A program made the translations under genes and the position numbers. Below the pieces are notes generated by a model. It searched no databases. It was not told the DNA's origin and was given only the letters and a program-made list of their open reading frames with translations. From Mactra quadrangularis (lineage: Eukaryota > Mollusca > Bivalvia > Venerida > Mactridae), in assembly GCA_025267735.1 (NCBI GenBank), contig CM046311.1, forward strand, positions 29,431,399 to 29,495,398: a stretch of DNA of 64,000 nucleotides, in the 5' to 3' direction. This document shows positions 34,604 through 46,265 of this stretch, in pieces; within the stretch, counting starts at the first letter, position 1; every line of letters begins with the position of its first letter.

Positions 34604-35790
34604 TTAAATACACAGAAACGTTTGCTGATAGGTCACGTTCAGATAGAACGGATGTAACGTACATGGGTAAGACAAGACAACTACAAAATTTAGGTAAACA
34701 TTAACGTCATTCGCGTTATAGATTTTTACGGCATCATCTACGTCACGTATAGTGAAAGGATAACGTGTACGCCAAATAAGTCGACAAACAATGAGGAAAC
34801 CTTCTTGTTTGGTGTAAACAGTACCGCGGGCTAATTCTAAAGTTATGCCACCGTCACTGATGTCTATCTCTACCCTTGTATCATCGCGACCATGGTGTTG
34901 GGTGTTCAGTGAGGAGTCGGCTTTCGACTTATGTAACACCCTTAGACATATAAGCGTCTTAAAACCAGTTTCAGTCACAACTCGTTGTTTGCTGAGGTAA
35001 TCTCGTGGACACATCACATTGACCAGCTATTATGCCCTGTGAGGGTCGCTATATTCTGGCAACGTCAATACTTTTTCTATCAGCTAAAACGACAGACCTC
35101 ACGTTGCACACGTTACCAAGGCCTTTTTACAGACTAACAACATTAATGTTTGCCGTGTTATTCTGATCATGAAAATTACGTACATAGTTAAAATGAGACG
35201 TTTCTTTTTAGCATCAGTTTAGATATTTGCGAACTCAAAACTTACACGCACTGGTTTCTCGAGTATATCACTATATAATATATTCAACATTAAACATAGT
35301 CGCGTAAGTTTTATCAAACGCTTTGCAAGCAATTTGATTTGCTGAGAGAGTATAATTCTATTACATTAACCTGTCACAACTTAAATAATTTCACGGTCAA
35401 TGAATCTGTTATTTTAAACCCCTTTCAAACTTGTTATAACCCCGATATTCAAAATCGCCACATACATTGTAAGATTATCAATGATTTATATTGATTAGTG
35501 GCTCAATGTTTTAAAAGAGGTTAAATAATAACACATTCAGTGAGTGTGTAATTATTCAAGTTGTGACAGGTTAATGTAATAGAACTATATCTCCGTAGTT
35601 TTATTTACATGTTATAAAAGTGCGCTAATTTTATAAGAAACTGATATTTAGTAGAACTTGACCCCTACAAGGGAACCCGCTTGAGATAGTTATTATTATC
35701 CCAAGGCGATTATATTCTTTAGTATTTTAGATAGTGTTTATTGTTTTTAGATTGATGATAAAGATTTTGTCTTCGTTTAGTGGCTTTAAA
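34604..35790 (+). repeat. Dispersed repeat family C, copy 3 (with nested MITE)
   Basis: Best-preserved copy. Its left half holds a 137-codon frame on the minus strand (34604-35017, containing e.g. VEIDISDGGITLELARGTV). The corresponding stretch in copy 1 is diverged and frame-disrupted. I recognise no protein family in it, so it may be a remnant of an element-encoded or captured exon. A 235-bp TIR element (35353-35587) interrupts the right half. Confidence 0.75.
35353..35587. mobile_element. TA-inserting MITE nested in repeat C
   Basis: Inverted repeats of about 29 bp at the ends, e.g. ttctattacattaacctgtc at left and gacaggttaatgtaatagaa at right. It is flanked by TA on both sides (35351-35352 and 35588-35589). 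The empty site is visible in copy 1 of the host repeat (gagagTAtctccg, about 9825), and copy 2 also lacks the insert. TA duplication and small size fit a non-autonomous Tc1/mariner-type element. Confidence 0.9.
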
Positions 35791-35944
35791 TTAAACTTTT
35801 CAACCGGTAGTCAAACCTCCATCCTAACGTGTTTACATCTGTCATTCTTTACACAGACATTTGAAATCGAAAGTAAAATTATGGAAAGCCTTGACTGTCT
35901 TATACGCACATTCACAAACGTTGTTATGTTAAAATAACATTATA

Positions 35945-36860
35945 TTAGGCAGTTTGTTCATTATATTGAGTGCTCTCTTCATTATACTCGGTGGTTTGTT
36001 TATTATATGAAGTGCTTCTTTCAATATATAAAGTGATTTGATCATTATACCCAGTGGTTTGAGTGCATTCTTCAATATATGAGGTGGTTAAATTATTACA
36101 TTGAGTGTTTTCATTATACTCGGTGGTTTAATCATTATATAACGTACATTCTTCATTATACTCGGTGGTTTGATCATTATATAAAGTACATTCTTCATTA
36201 TACTCGGTGGTGTGATCATTATATTGAGTTCATTCTTCATTATACTCGGTGGTTTAATCATTATATAAAGTGCATTCTTCATTATACTCGGTGGTTTGAT
36301 CATATTATAACGTGCAATCTTCATTACACTCGGTGGTTTGATCATTATACTGAGTACATTCTTCATTATACACGGTGGTTTGATCATTATATAAAGTGCA
36401 TTCTTCATTATATTCGGTGGTTTGATCAATATACTGAGTGCATTCTTCATTATATTCGGTGGTTTGATCATTATACTGAGTACATTCGTCATTATATTCG
36501 GTGGTTTGATCATTATATGTAGTGCATTCTTCATTATACTCGGTGGTTTGATCATTATATTGGGTGATTTCTTCATTATACTGGGTGGTTTGATCATTAT
36601 ATTGAGTATTTTCTTCATTATACTCGGTGGATGATCAATATACTGAGTGCATTCTTCATTATACTCGGTGGTTTGATCATTATATAAGGTGCAATCTTCA
36701 TTATACTCGGTGTTTTTTTCATTATACTGAGTACATTCTACATTATACTCGGTGTTTTGACCATTATATTGAGTGCTTTCTTCATTATAGTCGGTTGTTT
36801 GAGCATTATATAAGGTGCATTCTTCATTATATTCTGTGGTTTGGTCATTATATTGTGTCG
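35945..36860 (+). repeat. 42-bp minisatellite, ~22 units (array 1)
   Basis: The unit tcattatactcggtggttt + gatcattatataaagtgcat + tc repeats every 42 bp, with alternation between 'ataaagtgc' and 'actgagtac' half-units. 42 is a multiple of 3, so two strands stay open in several frames (HYTRWFDHYIECIL-type and IMIKPPSIMKNA-type peptides). These 147- and 176-codon frames are repeat artefacts. Confidence 0.95.
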
Positions 36861-37095
36861 ATGGTACCCTATGCTAAGTCAAGATGTCTTTATATGATGT
36901 GAATTGAGGATTATATTATGTAAAACTGTCCTTATATATCACCAAACGTGCGATTTAAATGCTTTTATGTATGCTCATGTTCTCAAGAAACTGGCGAGTG
37001 CAACTTTCACATTAAAAAAACAACAAAATCCAAAAAATATTAGAAAAATGTGGTTTCGGAATGGATAAAATAACGTTGTTTAAAGAATAAAAGAG

Positions 37096-37495
37096 CTATC
37101 GATCCACACATGAAATTTGGTGAACCTGGGTACAGCGGTTGTTGAGTTTAAATCATCCGAATAAGCAATATTTCCCATATAAAGTCCCAGTGACCTTGAC
37201 CTTTGACCCAGAAGCCTCAGAACCAAAAGGGCTCATCCTTGACCCAAGGGCTATCTACACATGAACTTTGGTGAAACTAGGTACATCCCTTGTTGAGTTC
37301 TTGTCCAGACAAAGTTTTCCCATATGGAGTCCCAGTGACCTTGACCTTTCACCCCGGGATCTCAAAATTAATAGGGCACACCCTTGACCCAAGGGCTATA
37401 CTAACATAAAATTTGGTGACCCTAGGTAAAGCTGTTGTTGAGTTATCATCCAGACAAAATTTTCCCATATGGAGTCCCAGTGACGGTGCATGACG
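37096..37495 (+). repeat. Tandem repeat, ~147 bp x ~2.7, with tgaccttgacctttgaccc
   Basis: Units are marked by tttggtga.cct.ggta at about 37118, 37267 and 37411, and by ttcccatat.gagtcccagtga. Unit 1 holds tgaccttgacctttgaccc at 37191-37209, unit 2 a one-base variant at 37336-37354; unit 3 breaks off at tgacggtgca. Similar words are, to my knowledge, common in bivalve genomes. It fills the spacer between the two inverted minisatellite arrays. Confidence 0.85.
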
Positions 37496-37539
37496 GTGCA
37501 CAATAAAAATAACCCCGTTAATTTGGTCCTGTCAATATA

Positions 37540-37865
37540 ATGAAGAAAGCATTTCATATAATGATTAAACCACCGAATATGATATAGAATGTACTTTATA
37601 TAATGATCAAACCACAGAGTATAATAAAGAATGCACTCAGTATAATGAACAAACCACCGAATATAGTGAAGAATACACTTTATATAATGATCAAACCACC
37701 CAGTATAATGAAGAATGCACTCAGTACAATGACGAAACCACCGAGTAAAATAAAGAATGCACTCAGTATAATGATCAAACCACCGAGTATAATGAAGAAT
37801 GCACTTCATATAATGATTAAACCACCGAATATAATAAAGAATGTACTCAGTATAATGATAAACAA
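37540..37865 (-). repeat. 42-bp minisatellite, ~8 units (array 2, inverted)
   Basis: Same 42-bp unit as array 1 in the opposite orientation (aaaccaccgagtataatgaa + gaatgcactcagtataatga + tc). The two arrays face each other across about 680 bp and could pair along more than 300 bp. The open frames here are again artefacts of the period. Confidence 0.95.
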
Positions 37866-38654
37866 TTATTTGAACCGGAACAGTTCTGGTCAAACTAATA
37901 TTACTAAACTGTTTTTTGTGAACCAATATTTTGATGGAGCCGGAAATCTAATTCCACTTTTCAAACCCAAACAAATTCAGTGCCTTCAGCGCTTTGATTA
38001 AATAAGGTATAAGACTCAAGTCTTCTAGATTTATTATGTCTGAACACCAACACTGTTTTTATGTATCAAAGTTTCTTACTTTAATAAAATCAAACGTGAC
38101 AGCTTGAATATCTTGGTTAATCCAAATATCCAATTGTCCAAGATTGTCTAGAATAGATTCCATCTGGAATGCCCAGTTTTTATTATAACTTACGTATCGA
38201 ATATTTTCATTTTTGTGATAAAGGTAATTCTTTATATCTAAATATACTCATTAAATTGTACAATGCTAAGGACGCATGATTTGCATGTTCGTACCGATAC
38301 TTCATTATTCGAGCCAGATTCTCAATGAAGAATTTTGATCGGGTTTATTTGAACCCTTTTTCACGGTGGATTTTATGTTTTTTACAAAACATACGTGGAT
38401 TATTTGTAGCTATTTGACTGGTGCTAGCACCTTCGTCTCCTTTATATTTACGCAATCCTTTTTTCTTTATTTTGATATAATAACTTCTAGCCGAAATAAA
38501 ATTTCGTCGTGAAATATCATCCCTGTAACTAATTACGCTTGAAAGAACGCTAAGTTTCCGTCCATTTATTATGCGCTAAAAGTTCAATGAATTTTATGTC
38601 TCACTTTTAATATACAAAATTTGTTACTTTCATATGAATGACATATATTTTAAG
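37866..38654. other. Non-coding, no recognised feature
   Basis: AT-rich, nothing supported. Confidence 0.4.
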
Positions 38655-38745
38655 TAGGGCTGACGCGATACGCCAGAGGCGTACCGCGATATATTGCAAT
38701 ACGCTTGCTCCGTATCGCGATACGTACCGCAATATATTGCTTTGC
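38655..38745. repeat. cgatacg-rich terminal fragment, copy 2
   Basis: Better preserved relative of 5408-5484: agggctgacgcgatacgcc followed by alternating cgcgata/tatcgcg words (e.g. gtatcgcgatacgtaccgc). Likely the end of a DNA transposon; the rest of the element is not recognised. Confidence 0.5.
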
Positions 38746-41016
38746 AAGCCAAGGAGGTGCCGGCATAATTCCTCTGCCTTAAACAACTTATTAAACATCT
38801 CAGTTTGTTAGTATAAATTTTCTAAAGAAACGTGCATGGAGCAGACTTTGGAAAAGATTTTTCCATGAAAAGTAAACTTAAGAATATAACTTCATGAAAG
38901 AAAAATAATGGGGATTGTGTATTATTTTGCTTTTTCATAATATGTAATAACAACTGCAAGTCGTGAAAAGTAAATAAAGTTTTAATCAACGTATGTTTTT
39001 ACATGTAACATTACAATCCAGAGGTTACCCTGACAAGGATATTTTGTGAATGCGTAAGAGTCACATTTTAGTGTCATTTCTCAGGATAGTCATGGCGAAC
39101 TTACAAGAGCATAATTATGAAACTGTACAAAATGAGTTTCCTTTACATTTATTTAGGCCACACCAAACTGATTACTTGTTCTACGGATGCAGCGCATCAG
39201 TTTTCTTGATTTTGAAGAGTGTTTGATGATACTCGTATGCAATGGCAAGTTTTGAGCACTAAGTATGATCTCAAAGTACATGAACTTTAACATAGTTCTA
39301 AGTGGGTTAGGCATAACCTTGACAAGCAATGCATGCTTAAGTATATTGACAGTACAGATTTGTTTGTAATCATTTATTACTATTAACTACAACACTTCAT
39401 GTACAATATATACATACATTTTGAATCAAGTATTTCAAGTCTTCAGCTGATACAAATATAATACCAGATAATAACAGTAAATAGACAAAAAGTTTAATAC
39501 TGTAGGGTGTCAATTCATGATTTCTCGGTACACTTATCTATTAATGCAGACTTGTACACTTCAATATTTCAGCAGTGACATTAAAATATGATGAAATGCC
39601 TAAATATAACCCGTTCTTTCGTAAATTTTAAAAGGTTTGATAGTATCTGAAATTAATAATGATGCTTACTGTACCTTTTACTAATAGAATAAGCTGTTTC
39701 TAAATTAGTTCAATAACATATAATGTCTAACCATTTACAATCCATCAGGGGTATGGAGAAACTTTTCAAAGAATATTAAAAAAAATCCATAGGTAACCTA
39801 ACATATTTCATGTTTTATATATAGTTATATACAGCAAATCAAGGATGACTTCAATGACAACATAACCCTTAATTACTAGCTTTGGTTTCTACAACAGAAT
39901 TTCATCTCAGTCTAATGTAAATGATAATTTCTTTTATAAATAATCTGATTATTTTCTTATAACAGGCATTTAAAAGTTGGTTAAATATGCACAGAGAATA
40001 TTTGTTTAATTATATCATGCATATTCAGGCGGATTGTTCTTTCAAGAATATAAAATGTTTTTATTCTCTGAATCGTCCTTTCCACATGAATGTGAGCCTT
40101 AATATGTACTCGGATCAACACGCCTCTTTTCTGTGATATCTGAGCTCTATCCCGCCCTTTGAAATATTGGATGATGAAGGTTTAACACCTTTCTTTTACA
40201 ATCCCAAATTGTAAACCATTTTGAGATATTCCTACCAACTTAGTGGAATCATAATGTTTATAATTCGAAAAAGTATCCTTCCGTGCAAGTAATATTAAAA
40301 ATATCCTCCATACACGATAAATATCATTATTATGTTCTTCAAAATACGAAATATCGCTTACTAGTAAAAAACGGAATAAGGTCCTTATAAATATTTAAAC
40401 AAACAATTAAGAACTAAATGGGTGGGTTTGAATATTGTATGCACCATGCCAGTATGCTAAGATTTTCGGGATAGGTACAAATATTGCGAAGTATATAACT
40501 ACTCTTATATGAGCTGGCTCAGATTTGTTAAAAAAAACCCTTTCCACAGTTATCCTTTCAAGAGTAAGACATTTAAAGTGAACACACTATATGTGAAACG
40601 GCAATTGATATGTCAGACTCCTATCTTCCAAATGATTCAACTAATTTTCTCTCAGTTGTGATAAAACAGATTTTCATCACTCTAGGGTATTACTTCTGGT
40701 CTTAAAGACAATTGTGCCTAAACCTTAACTTGAATGCTCTAAACTTCAGTGCTTTCAGCACTTTCATCTTTAAATACAGCTATCATTGCCTCTATTTTTT
40801 CACGATTACATAGAAAATCTCTAAAGCTTTTTAGAAGGGTATTGTCAGATTGCATTTGTTGATAAAAAATGATGTATTTTGCCAGAAGAATAACAAAATG
40901 TATAAAGTGGGCATTTGGATGATTTGATTTAAATTAAGTTGAACACTTTAAAATAACATTTTTCATTTAGGAGGGAACTCATATCTCTCCAAAAACTTTG
41001 TATGGAATTGCATTCT
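38746..41016. other. Non-coding intronic sequence, no recognised feature
   Basis: About 2.3 kb with no exon, repeat copy or element end seen. Confidence 0.45.
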
Positions 41017-41029
41017 CAAAACATGTGAG

Positions 41030-41279
41030 AACCTGTGTCGGTAGCACAGTTGGTGCTGGGGGTGCGGGTTTGAATCCCACCTGTGGAGGTTATACCCTTC
41101 CATGAAAATTTGACAATAATGTCGAATTTCCTCCATTGATTAGATAATATGGAGAAGCTTTCGGCCTTGTGGAAGGTAGGTGAGTACTGGTAATAGAAAA
41201 GAGTCCAGGAAAGCTAGGTTAGGTACGCCGTAAAATGACCTAAAATTGTGTTGACACGGCGTTAACTCCAAAAAATAAA
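41030..41279 (+). mobile_element. tRNA-derived SINE with 13-bp target duplications
   Basis: Flanked by the identical 13-mer CAAAACATGTGAG at 41017-41029 and 41280-41292. The head has A-box-like ggtagcacagttggtg and B-box-like cgggtttgaatcccacc. The tail reads acgccgtaaaatgacc, then aattgtgttgacacggcgtt, ending ccaaaaaataaac. The tail resembles the 3' end of the LINE relic at 46690-47800, suggesting mobilisation by that LINE type. Similar to V-SINEs of molluscs (RUDI type) by recollection only. Confidence 0.88.
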
Positions 41280-41674
41280 CAAAACATGTGAGGTAATGAA
41301 TCAATTTGACTTAAACAAAATTCGAATAGGTGTAGGAATTTGTTTGTTCAAATTATTTCATAAGATATTTATATTAAAATTCGCGTAATTTTTATCATTT
41401 GTTATTCTAATTAGTTGAAGAGGTAATTTAATTGAGTTTTTTATGTTGACTATAAGTAGTAACTATCCATTTTGTTATTTTTGGATTTTTTTTTATTCCA
41501 GAGTTAACAAACCGTAATTTCAGCTCCAAGCATTGAATCTAAGCAAAAACCCCGATCCACTCCGCATATCGTTACTGCAAAATTTGATTCGGATGTTTCC
41601 GATTAGTATATTATCCTGATAATCGCTTGCGACTTATTTCCATAGATTTGATTTTTCATCCGGCAATAGAGCAA

Positions 41675-42660
41675 CATGATACGACTAAAACACGCAATGG
41701 AGAAATTTGGGCAAATCGACTAATTGGAACAGACATCGACTGGTTTACTGCGGGTATGAATAAAACACGCAATAGAGAATTTGGGGCAAAATGGACGAAA
41801 TGGAACAGTCAGTAGCGAAATGAAGTTTTAATTGTTAAATAAATTTTTGGGCGTTAATATATCATCAGCAATAAAACAACAGGATATGACTTAAACACGC
41901 AATGGAGAATTTTGCGCAAATGGACGAGATGGAACAGACATTGGCGAATCGGAGATTTAATTGTATAAATTCAGTATTCAATCTAAAGCGTGCCATTGCG
42001 CAAATGCACCCTTATGTACACCAATGGCATAATTTCAAACGTCTATTGGGCCCGTCGGGCGCATTCGAAGAAAATATGGCTATTTGCCTATATCAGACCA
42101 GGGACTTTATGTTCGTGTCTCTGATCGATCAGGCTTTGACGGCTTTTCGTTTATTCCGTGCCCGCCCATCTTTGTAAACCCATTCGTTAAATAGTTCTAG
42201 AAAGAGGAAGAAATAGTTCTGGTCGTATTAGAGACAAACATAATTAAATTTCACATTGTTTGAGCGACTGTACAAATATTGAGGACATAAATGTTTTTCA
42301 TTTGACATGGAGCACTGTACATATGCAATAATTTCAAATATCGATGGTTTCGTAATTGCTATTTTTAGTTTTTCATCTCGTGACCTGGGCTTTTCCAGAA
42401 GTCATAGGGTTACACATTTTCCGAAAATGGCGAAGAGTTAGTTAGCGTAAAAACTATGGTTTATCGACATAAAACAATGAAAAGTCGTAGAGGATCTTAA
42501 CTAAAGTGTTGATTCTGTGTGTACAGGTGAAAAGGGAACTGTTTTTATCTTGTTTTTGCGATGTAAATTGGGTATGACTATAACACGCAATGGATATTTT
42601 GAGGCGAAATGGACGAAATGGAGAAATTGGGGCGAAATAGAGTTTTAATTGTTTAATAAC
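41675..42660 (+). repeat. Block with four copies of an acacgcaatggagaatttgg motif
   Basis: A unit of 60-90 bp (acacgcaatggagaatttgg, then caaatggacgaaatggaaca, then ttttaattgt) occurs at about 41687, 41764, 41894 and 42577. Spacing is irregular (about 77, 130 and 683 bp), so it is not a clean tandem array. The insert between copies 3 and 4 holds the unrecognised ORF ending at 42177. Confidence 0.65.
41902..42177 (+). CDS. Unrecognised ORF inside a repeated block
   Basis: A 91-codon open frame ending at TAA. Its second half (about residues 30-91, e.g. HPYVHQWHNFKRLLGPSGAF) is more GC-rich and codon-like than the surrounding DNA, and a possible acceptor (ttgtataaattcag) lies at about 41971. 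The first 20 codons overlap a repeated motif seen four times in this block, so that part is probably not coding. I recognise no domain. It may be a terminal exon fragment or a transposon remnant. Confidence 0.18.
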   Translation: MENFAQMDEMEQTLANRRFNCINSVFNLKRAIAQMHPYVHQWHNFKRLLGPSGAFEENMAICLYQTRDFMFVSLIDQALTAFRLFRARPSL

Positions 42661-43930
42661 TCTTTTTCTCCAATGGTAATATTTAGTTTATTAACTGAAA
42701 ATGAACATAGGTATAATACACTACACAAATAGCGATAAACATTTAAAAAAACGTTTAACTTAGATTGATTTATTGCCGAATTCCCACAAATTATCGTACT
42801 AAAGTCAGCATATGAAGACAAAATCGTTGTACATTTTCTGCTTTTAATATAATCATTATCTAATTATAAAATAAACAATACAGTAAACAGTATTATTTGA
42901 AAGCTAAGGCACACAATATGTCAACATTTCTAACTCTGGTGTCAAGCGGTTAGTGCAAAAAAAACGACAACAGCAGAGAACATAGTTGGTACAGGTTTAA
43001 TGCCCAAATAAATCCCTCAAACTTGCCAAAAACAATGAATAGAAGGTTTTCATGTGATAATGCAGAGTCTAACATACATTTTTCCATCTCCAATAAAAAT
43101 TTTAGATGATATATTTGTATAAAGTAGTATTATCTGTAATTGACCATTTTTACGTTATTTTTCTCTATAAAATCTCTTGCAGTTTCAGTATAGTAATCTC
43201 ATACAAATTCTAATAAAAATTTAGAAACGGTAAAATTTCTTGAAAATTTCATTTTGTGGGCAGTTAATACTGCAGAAATTTTTAAAACTTGTTGCATGTG
43301 TCTTACAAACTTTATACTTGAGATATTTGCTTTTAAAGATAGAGTAAAATTTTAACATTCTCAAGAACTCAGATTTTTGCATGGGGGTACATGTATGCAA
43401 AGCTCTGTACTTTTATAAGTATTTGTCCAAAGTGTAATCTGATTGCCATGATTAACATAACATGATTGTGTAACAGGAATAGTGATCAAAACTTGGAAAT
43501 AAAACAGCAGAATTTGAAAAAAAGCTTTTTTTTCACTTTTTGTCCCAGCACAACTGTCTTTTTGAAAATCAAGGGTTACGTTTTAAAAATGCACATAACT
43601 TAAGTTACAAACGGTAAGTTTCTTTAAAAGATTACCTTCATTGTTTTAATAGTATAGATTCAAGAAACAATATCATTATAAGAATTGTGGAAGGTCACCA
43701 TTACAGTTCAAGAACCTTAACTAGTGAAAAGGTACTTAATTAAAAAATGTGATTACTTGTAACTGGCAAACACGCCAGCGAAGAAAATGGGCTTGTTCTG
43801 CTTGCCAAAATAAATATGAACTTAGCGATGAAAATTTTGTTGAGACTGGCTTTAAACCTTCACAATAGTTGTGAGTTAATATTAAGTTTGACGTGTTGTT
43901 CATGGGCATTAGGTATGACTGTGTCATGAG
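42661..43930. other. Non-coding, no recognised feature
   Basis: AT-rich intronic sequence without supported feature. Confidence 0.45.
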
Positions 43931-44075
43931 CAGTGGTGCTTTTTTACAAAAATTCTTATGAAAATAATTTTCGTAAGTCAGTTTCATATAATTAGCACTT
44001 CTAAGTCAGACGAGGTTTCTTGTTTTTGACGTACGAAGATCTTTTTCGTAAGAATTTTTGTGAAAAGCATCACTG
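43931..44075. mobile_element. Foldback element, ~145 bp
   Basis: Arms of about 45 bp (cagtggtgcttttttacaaa … ttttcgta and tacgaagatctttttcgtaa … gcatcactg) are imperfect complements with a ~56-bp loop. Ends are CAGTG/CACTG. No target duplication found. A MITE-like hairpin element is likely. Confidence 0.65.
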
Positions 44076-44939
44076 TTCTTTCAGCGTCACTGCCGCAACA
44101 GTAATATCGGTCATTTGTTTTGGTGACTAATTAATACTTGTTGAACGGAAATTGATAAAACCAATTAAAGATGTGTGTCAGCATAATTCTGACTTCATGG
44201 TATTTGATTGCAATGACATAATCATAAAGTGTCTAGTTAACATGTGCATACTTTAAGTTAATTAAGATATCAAATAAAAGTAGATGTACTAATTCATTGA
44301 TGGTACGTCAACTTAACTTTGAAGGGACGTTACTATGGACTTATGTTATAGCATTTGAAACTCCTCGGCCATTTCCTACGAATAACCTCGGACATATTTA
44401 GACGTCATTTTGGAAAACCGGTGTTGAAGTAAAAAAAATACACGATCGTTAAGGCGATGACTGAAGTTTCTTTTTTAGACCATAAATTTGAAATTACACA
44501 TTTCAATTATACTGATGAACAATATTTAGTTCAATTTAAAACAAATAAATATGCTTAGACAAAAACCTCTGTGTAAACTACAAAAACTATTTTGTGAAAC
44601 CGTTACGTGCTCGCCTCGCGTAGGTAGTAAAATCACCAAAATTCAGTGAAGACCCCCCACGAATCCTTCCGAGATTATTCATTCATGAAAGGTCGAGGGT
44701 GTTCCGAATGATGTCATAGCAGTTCTGTCTCTTATATTTATATGAATTGGTTTATTATTCTTTGACTGATTTATTTGTTTGATAAAGTAAGATAAACATT
44801 GCAATTAGAAAAAACTCTCGAAAAGTCTTGTTCTATCCTTAGACTGCTCTTGTTAAATTCAATTAATTGATAATTAATACATCATTTATTATTTTTCATT
44901 TCACATAAAGCATAAAACATTAACATTCTGTGAGTAATA
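44076..44939. other. Non-coding, no recognised feature
   Basis: No supported feature. Confidence 0.4.
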
Positions 44940-46265
44940 CTTCTGAGTTTGTTTTTTATTTTGATTCAATATTGGAGTTCAGAATTAAAACAAATACATC
45001 ATTTTCAATAATATCTTCATCTTATTGGTAGTTTGAAGTTTCAGATAAAATAGTTTAACTTCATGCATTATTGTTTTGTTGATATTTGTTATTTTTCCAT
45101 TTGATAGTTTCAGTTGCTTAATTGCTTTTTCTGAAGATCTTTTCTTTTCTAAATTAGCAAAATAAGCCGTATTTTTCCTGATCCTTTAATCCATTGCTCT
45201 TTAGTTCTTTTTTATTACACCGTTCAGATTTTCCTTATCATGATTGTTGAGAATTTGTTTTTCAAACGTTTCTCTGTCATTTGGATTTTCAAACATTTCT
45301 GACTCAAGCTGGTATATGTTTTTTTTGTAAAGGGTTTCTATTTTCAATTGATTTTCTCTTTAATGTTGTTGTGTATTTTATTGATTCGTTTCTTATTGAG
45401 ACTTTTACTATTTCCCATAACGTATTTTGGTTTGTATTTATGTTAAAAATGTTTTTGTACAGTACTTCGGATAGAGTGTTGATATTCTGTGCCCATAATA
45501 ATTGAATTGTTTAGTTTGAAATTTGCCTTTACCTGAATGTGTTTCGTTTATGCAGAGTTCTAATTTAATGACTGATTGATCAGTCATATAGCCATGTTTG
45601 ATTTTACATTCTGTAACAATGAGTACAATATCTGAATATATTAGGAAATAATATAAGCGACAGAAAATTTGCGGATTGTGGTTTGACTGCCAGGTATATT
45701 TTTGTTCATTTGGACATTTAGTTCTTCATATATCTTGCAAATTATAAGTTTTTATTTTATGATTTATTTTAACTGAACATTTTATTGGTATTGTTTCTGC
45801 CATTGAGTTTATAAAAATGTTTAAGAGAATTAAGGTCTTCACCACTTTCTAAAGTTTTGTCTGAATTGTCAGACACAGTTATTTCAAGAATGTTAAAAAA
45901 TCAACAGTATCATTGCTTGGTGCATAAATAAATATAATATATACAAGTTATAAATTGGTTATTTATTTCGACTTCTACTCATTGGAGTCGATCATTTACG
46001 AAATTTGACTCGCTTATAAATTTGTATTGGAGGTTCCGTTTAATAAGAATACCGGTACCAAGGCTATTTTAACTATCATCATTTAAGAATAACTCCCTGT
46101 CCCATTGTCTTCTCCATTCTTTAATTTCGGTGTGGTTACAATGTAGTTCTTGTGCTAAACATGTATCTGTATTGTTTTGTTTGACTCATTAAAAAGTTTG
46201 TTTGTGATTATGTTTTGCTCTTTAAAACCCATTACGTTGAGGGTACCAACGATTGTCCTTGTCAT
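44940..46265 (-). pseudogene. L1/Tx1-type LINE relic (endonuclease to pre-RT)
   Basis: Read on the minus strand in shifting frames. Near 46240 is GTLNVMGFKEQN, the start of an AP endonuclease (TLNVNGL-type). Near 46120 is EIKEWRRQWDRELF. Near 45690 is PNEQKYTWQS, then IFCRLYYFLIYSDI (the 'YTW…RLDYFLIS' block), then IKHGYMTDQSL (the 'SDHS' block). Near 45430 is LWEIVKVSIR, then QLESEMFENPNDRE, and near 45140 FANLEKKRSSEKAIKQL, the segment before the RT domain. The order and spacing match L1/Tx1 ORF2. Many stops and frameshifts; the RT core is missing. Its 5' end lies about 275 bp from the second IFI44-like exon. Confidence 0.8.

Noticed and set aside
36079..36634. Long ORFs on both strands (147 and 176 codons)
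   Set aside because: They arise from a 42-bp unit whose length is a multiple of three; peptides are simple 14-residue repeats.
37396..38001. 176- and 132-codon ORFs on opposite strands
   Set aside because: Same 42-bp minisatellite in reverse orientation.
45281..45505. Plus-strand hydrophobic 74-codon ORF (MDFQTFLTQAG…)
   Set aside because: It is the antisense shadow of the L1/Tx1 LINE relic on the minus strand.
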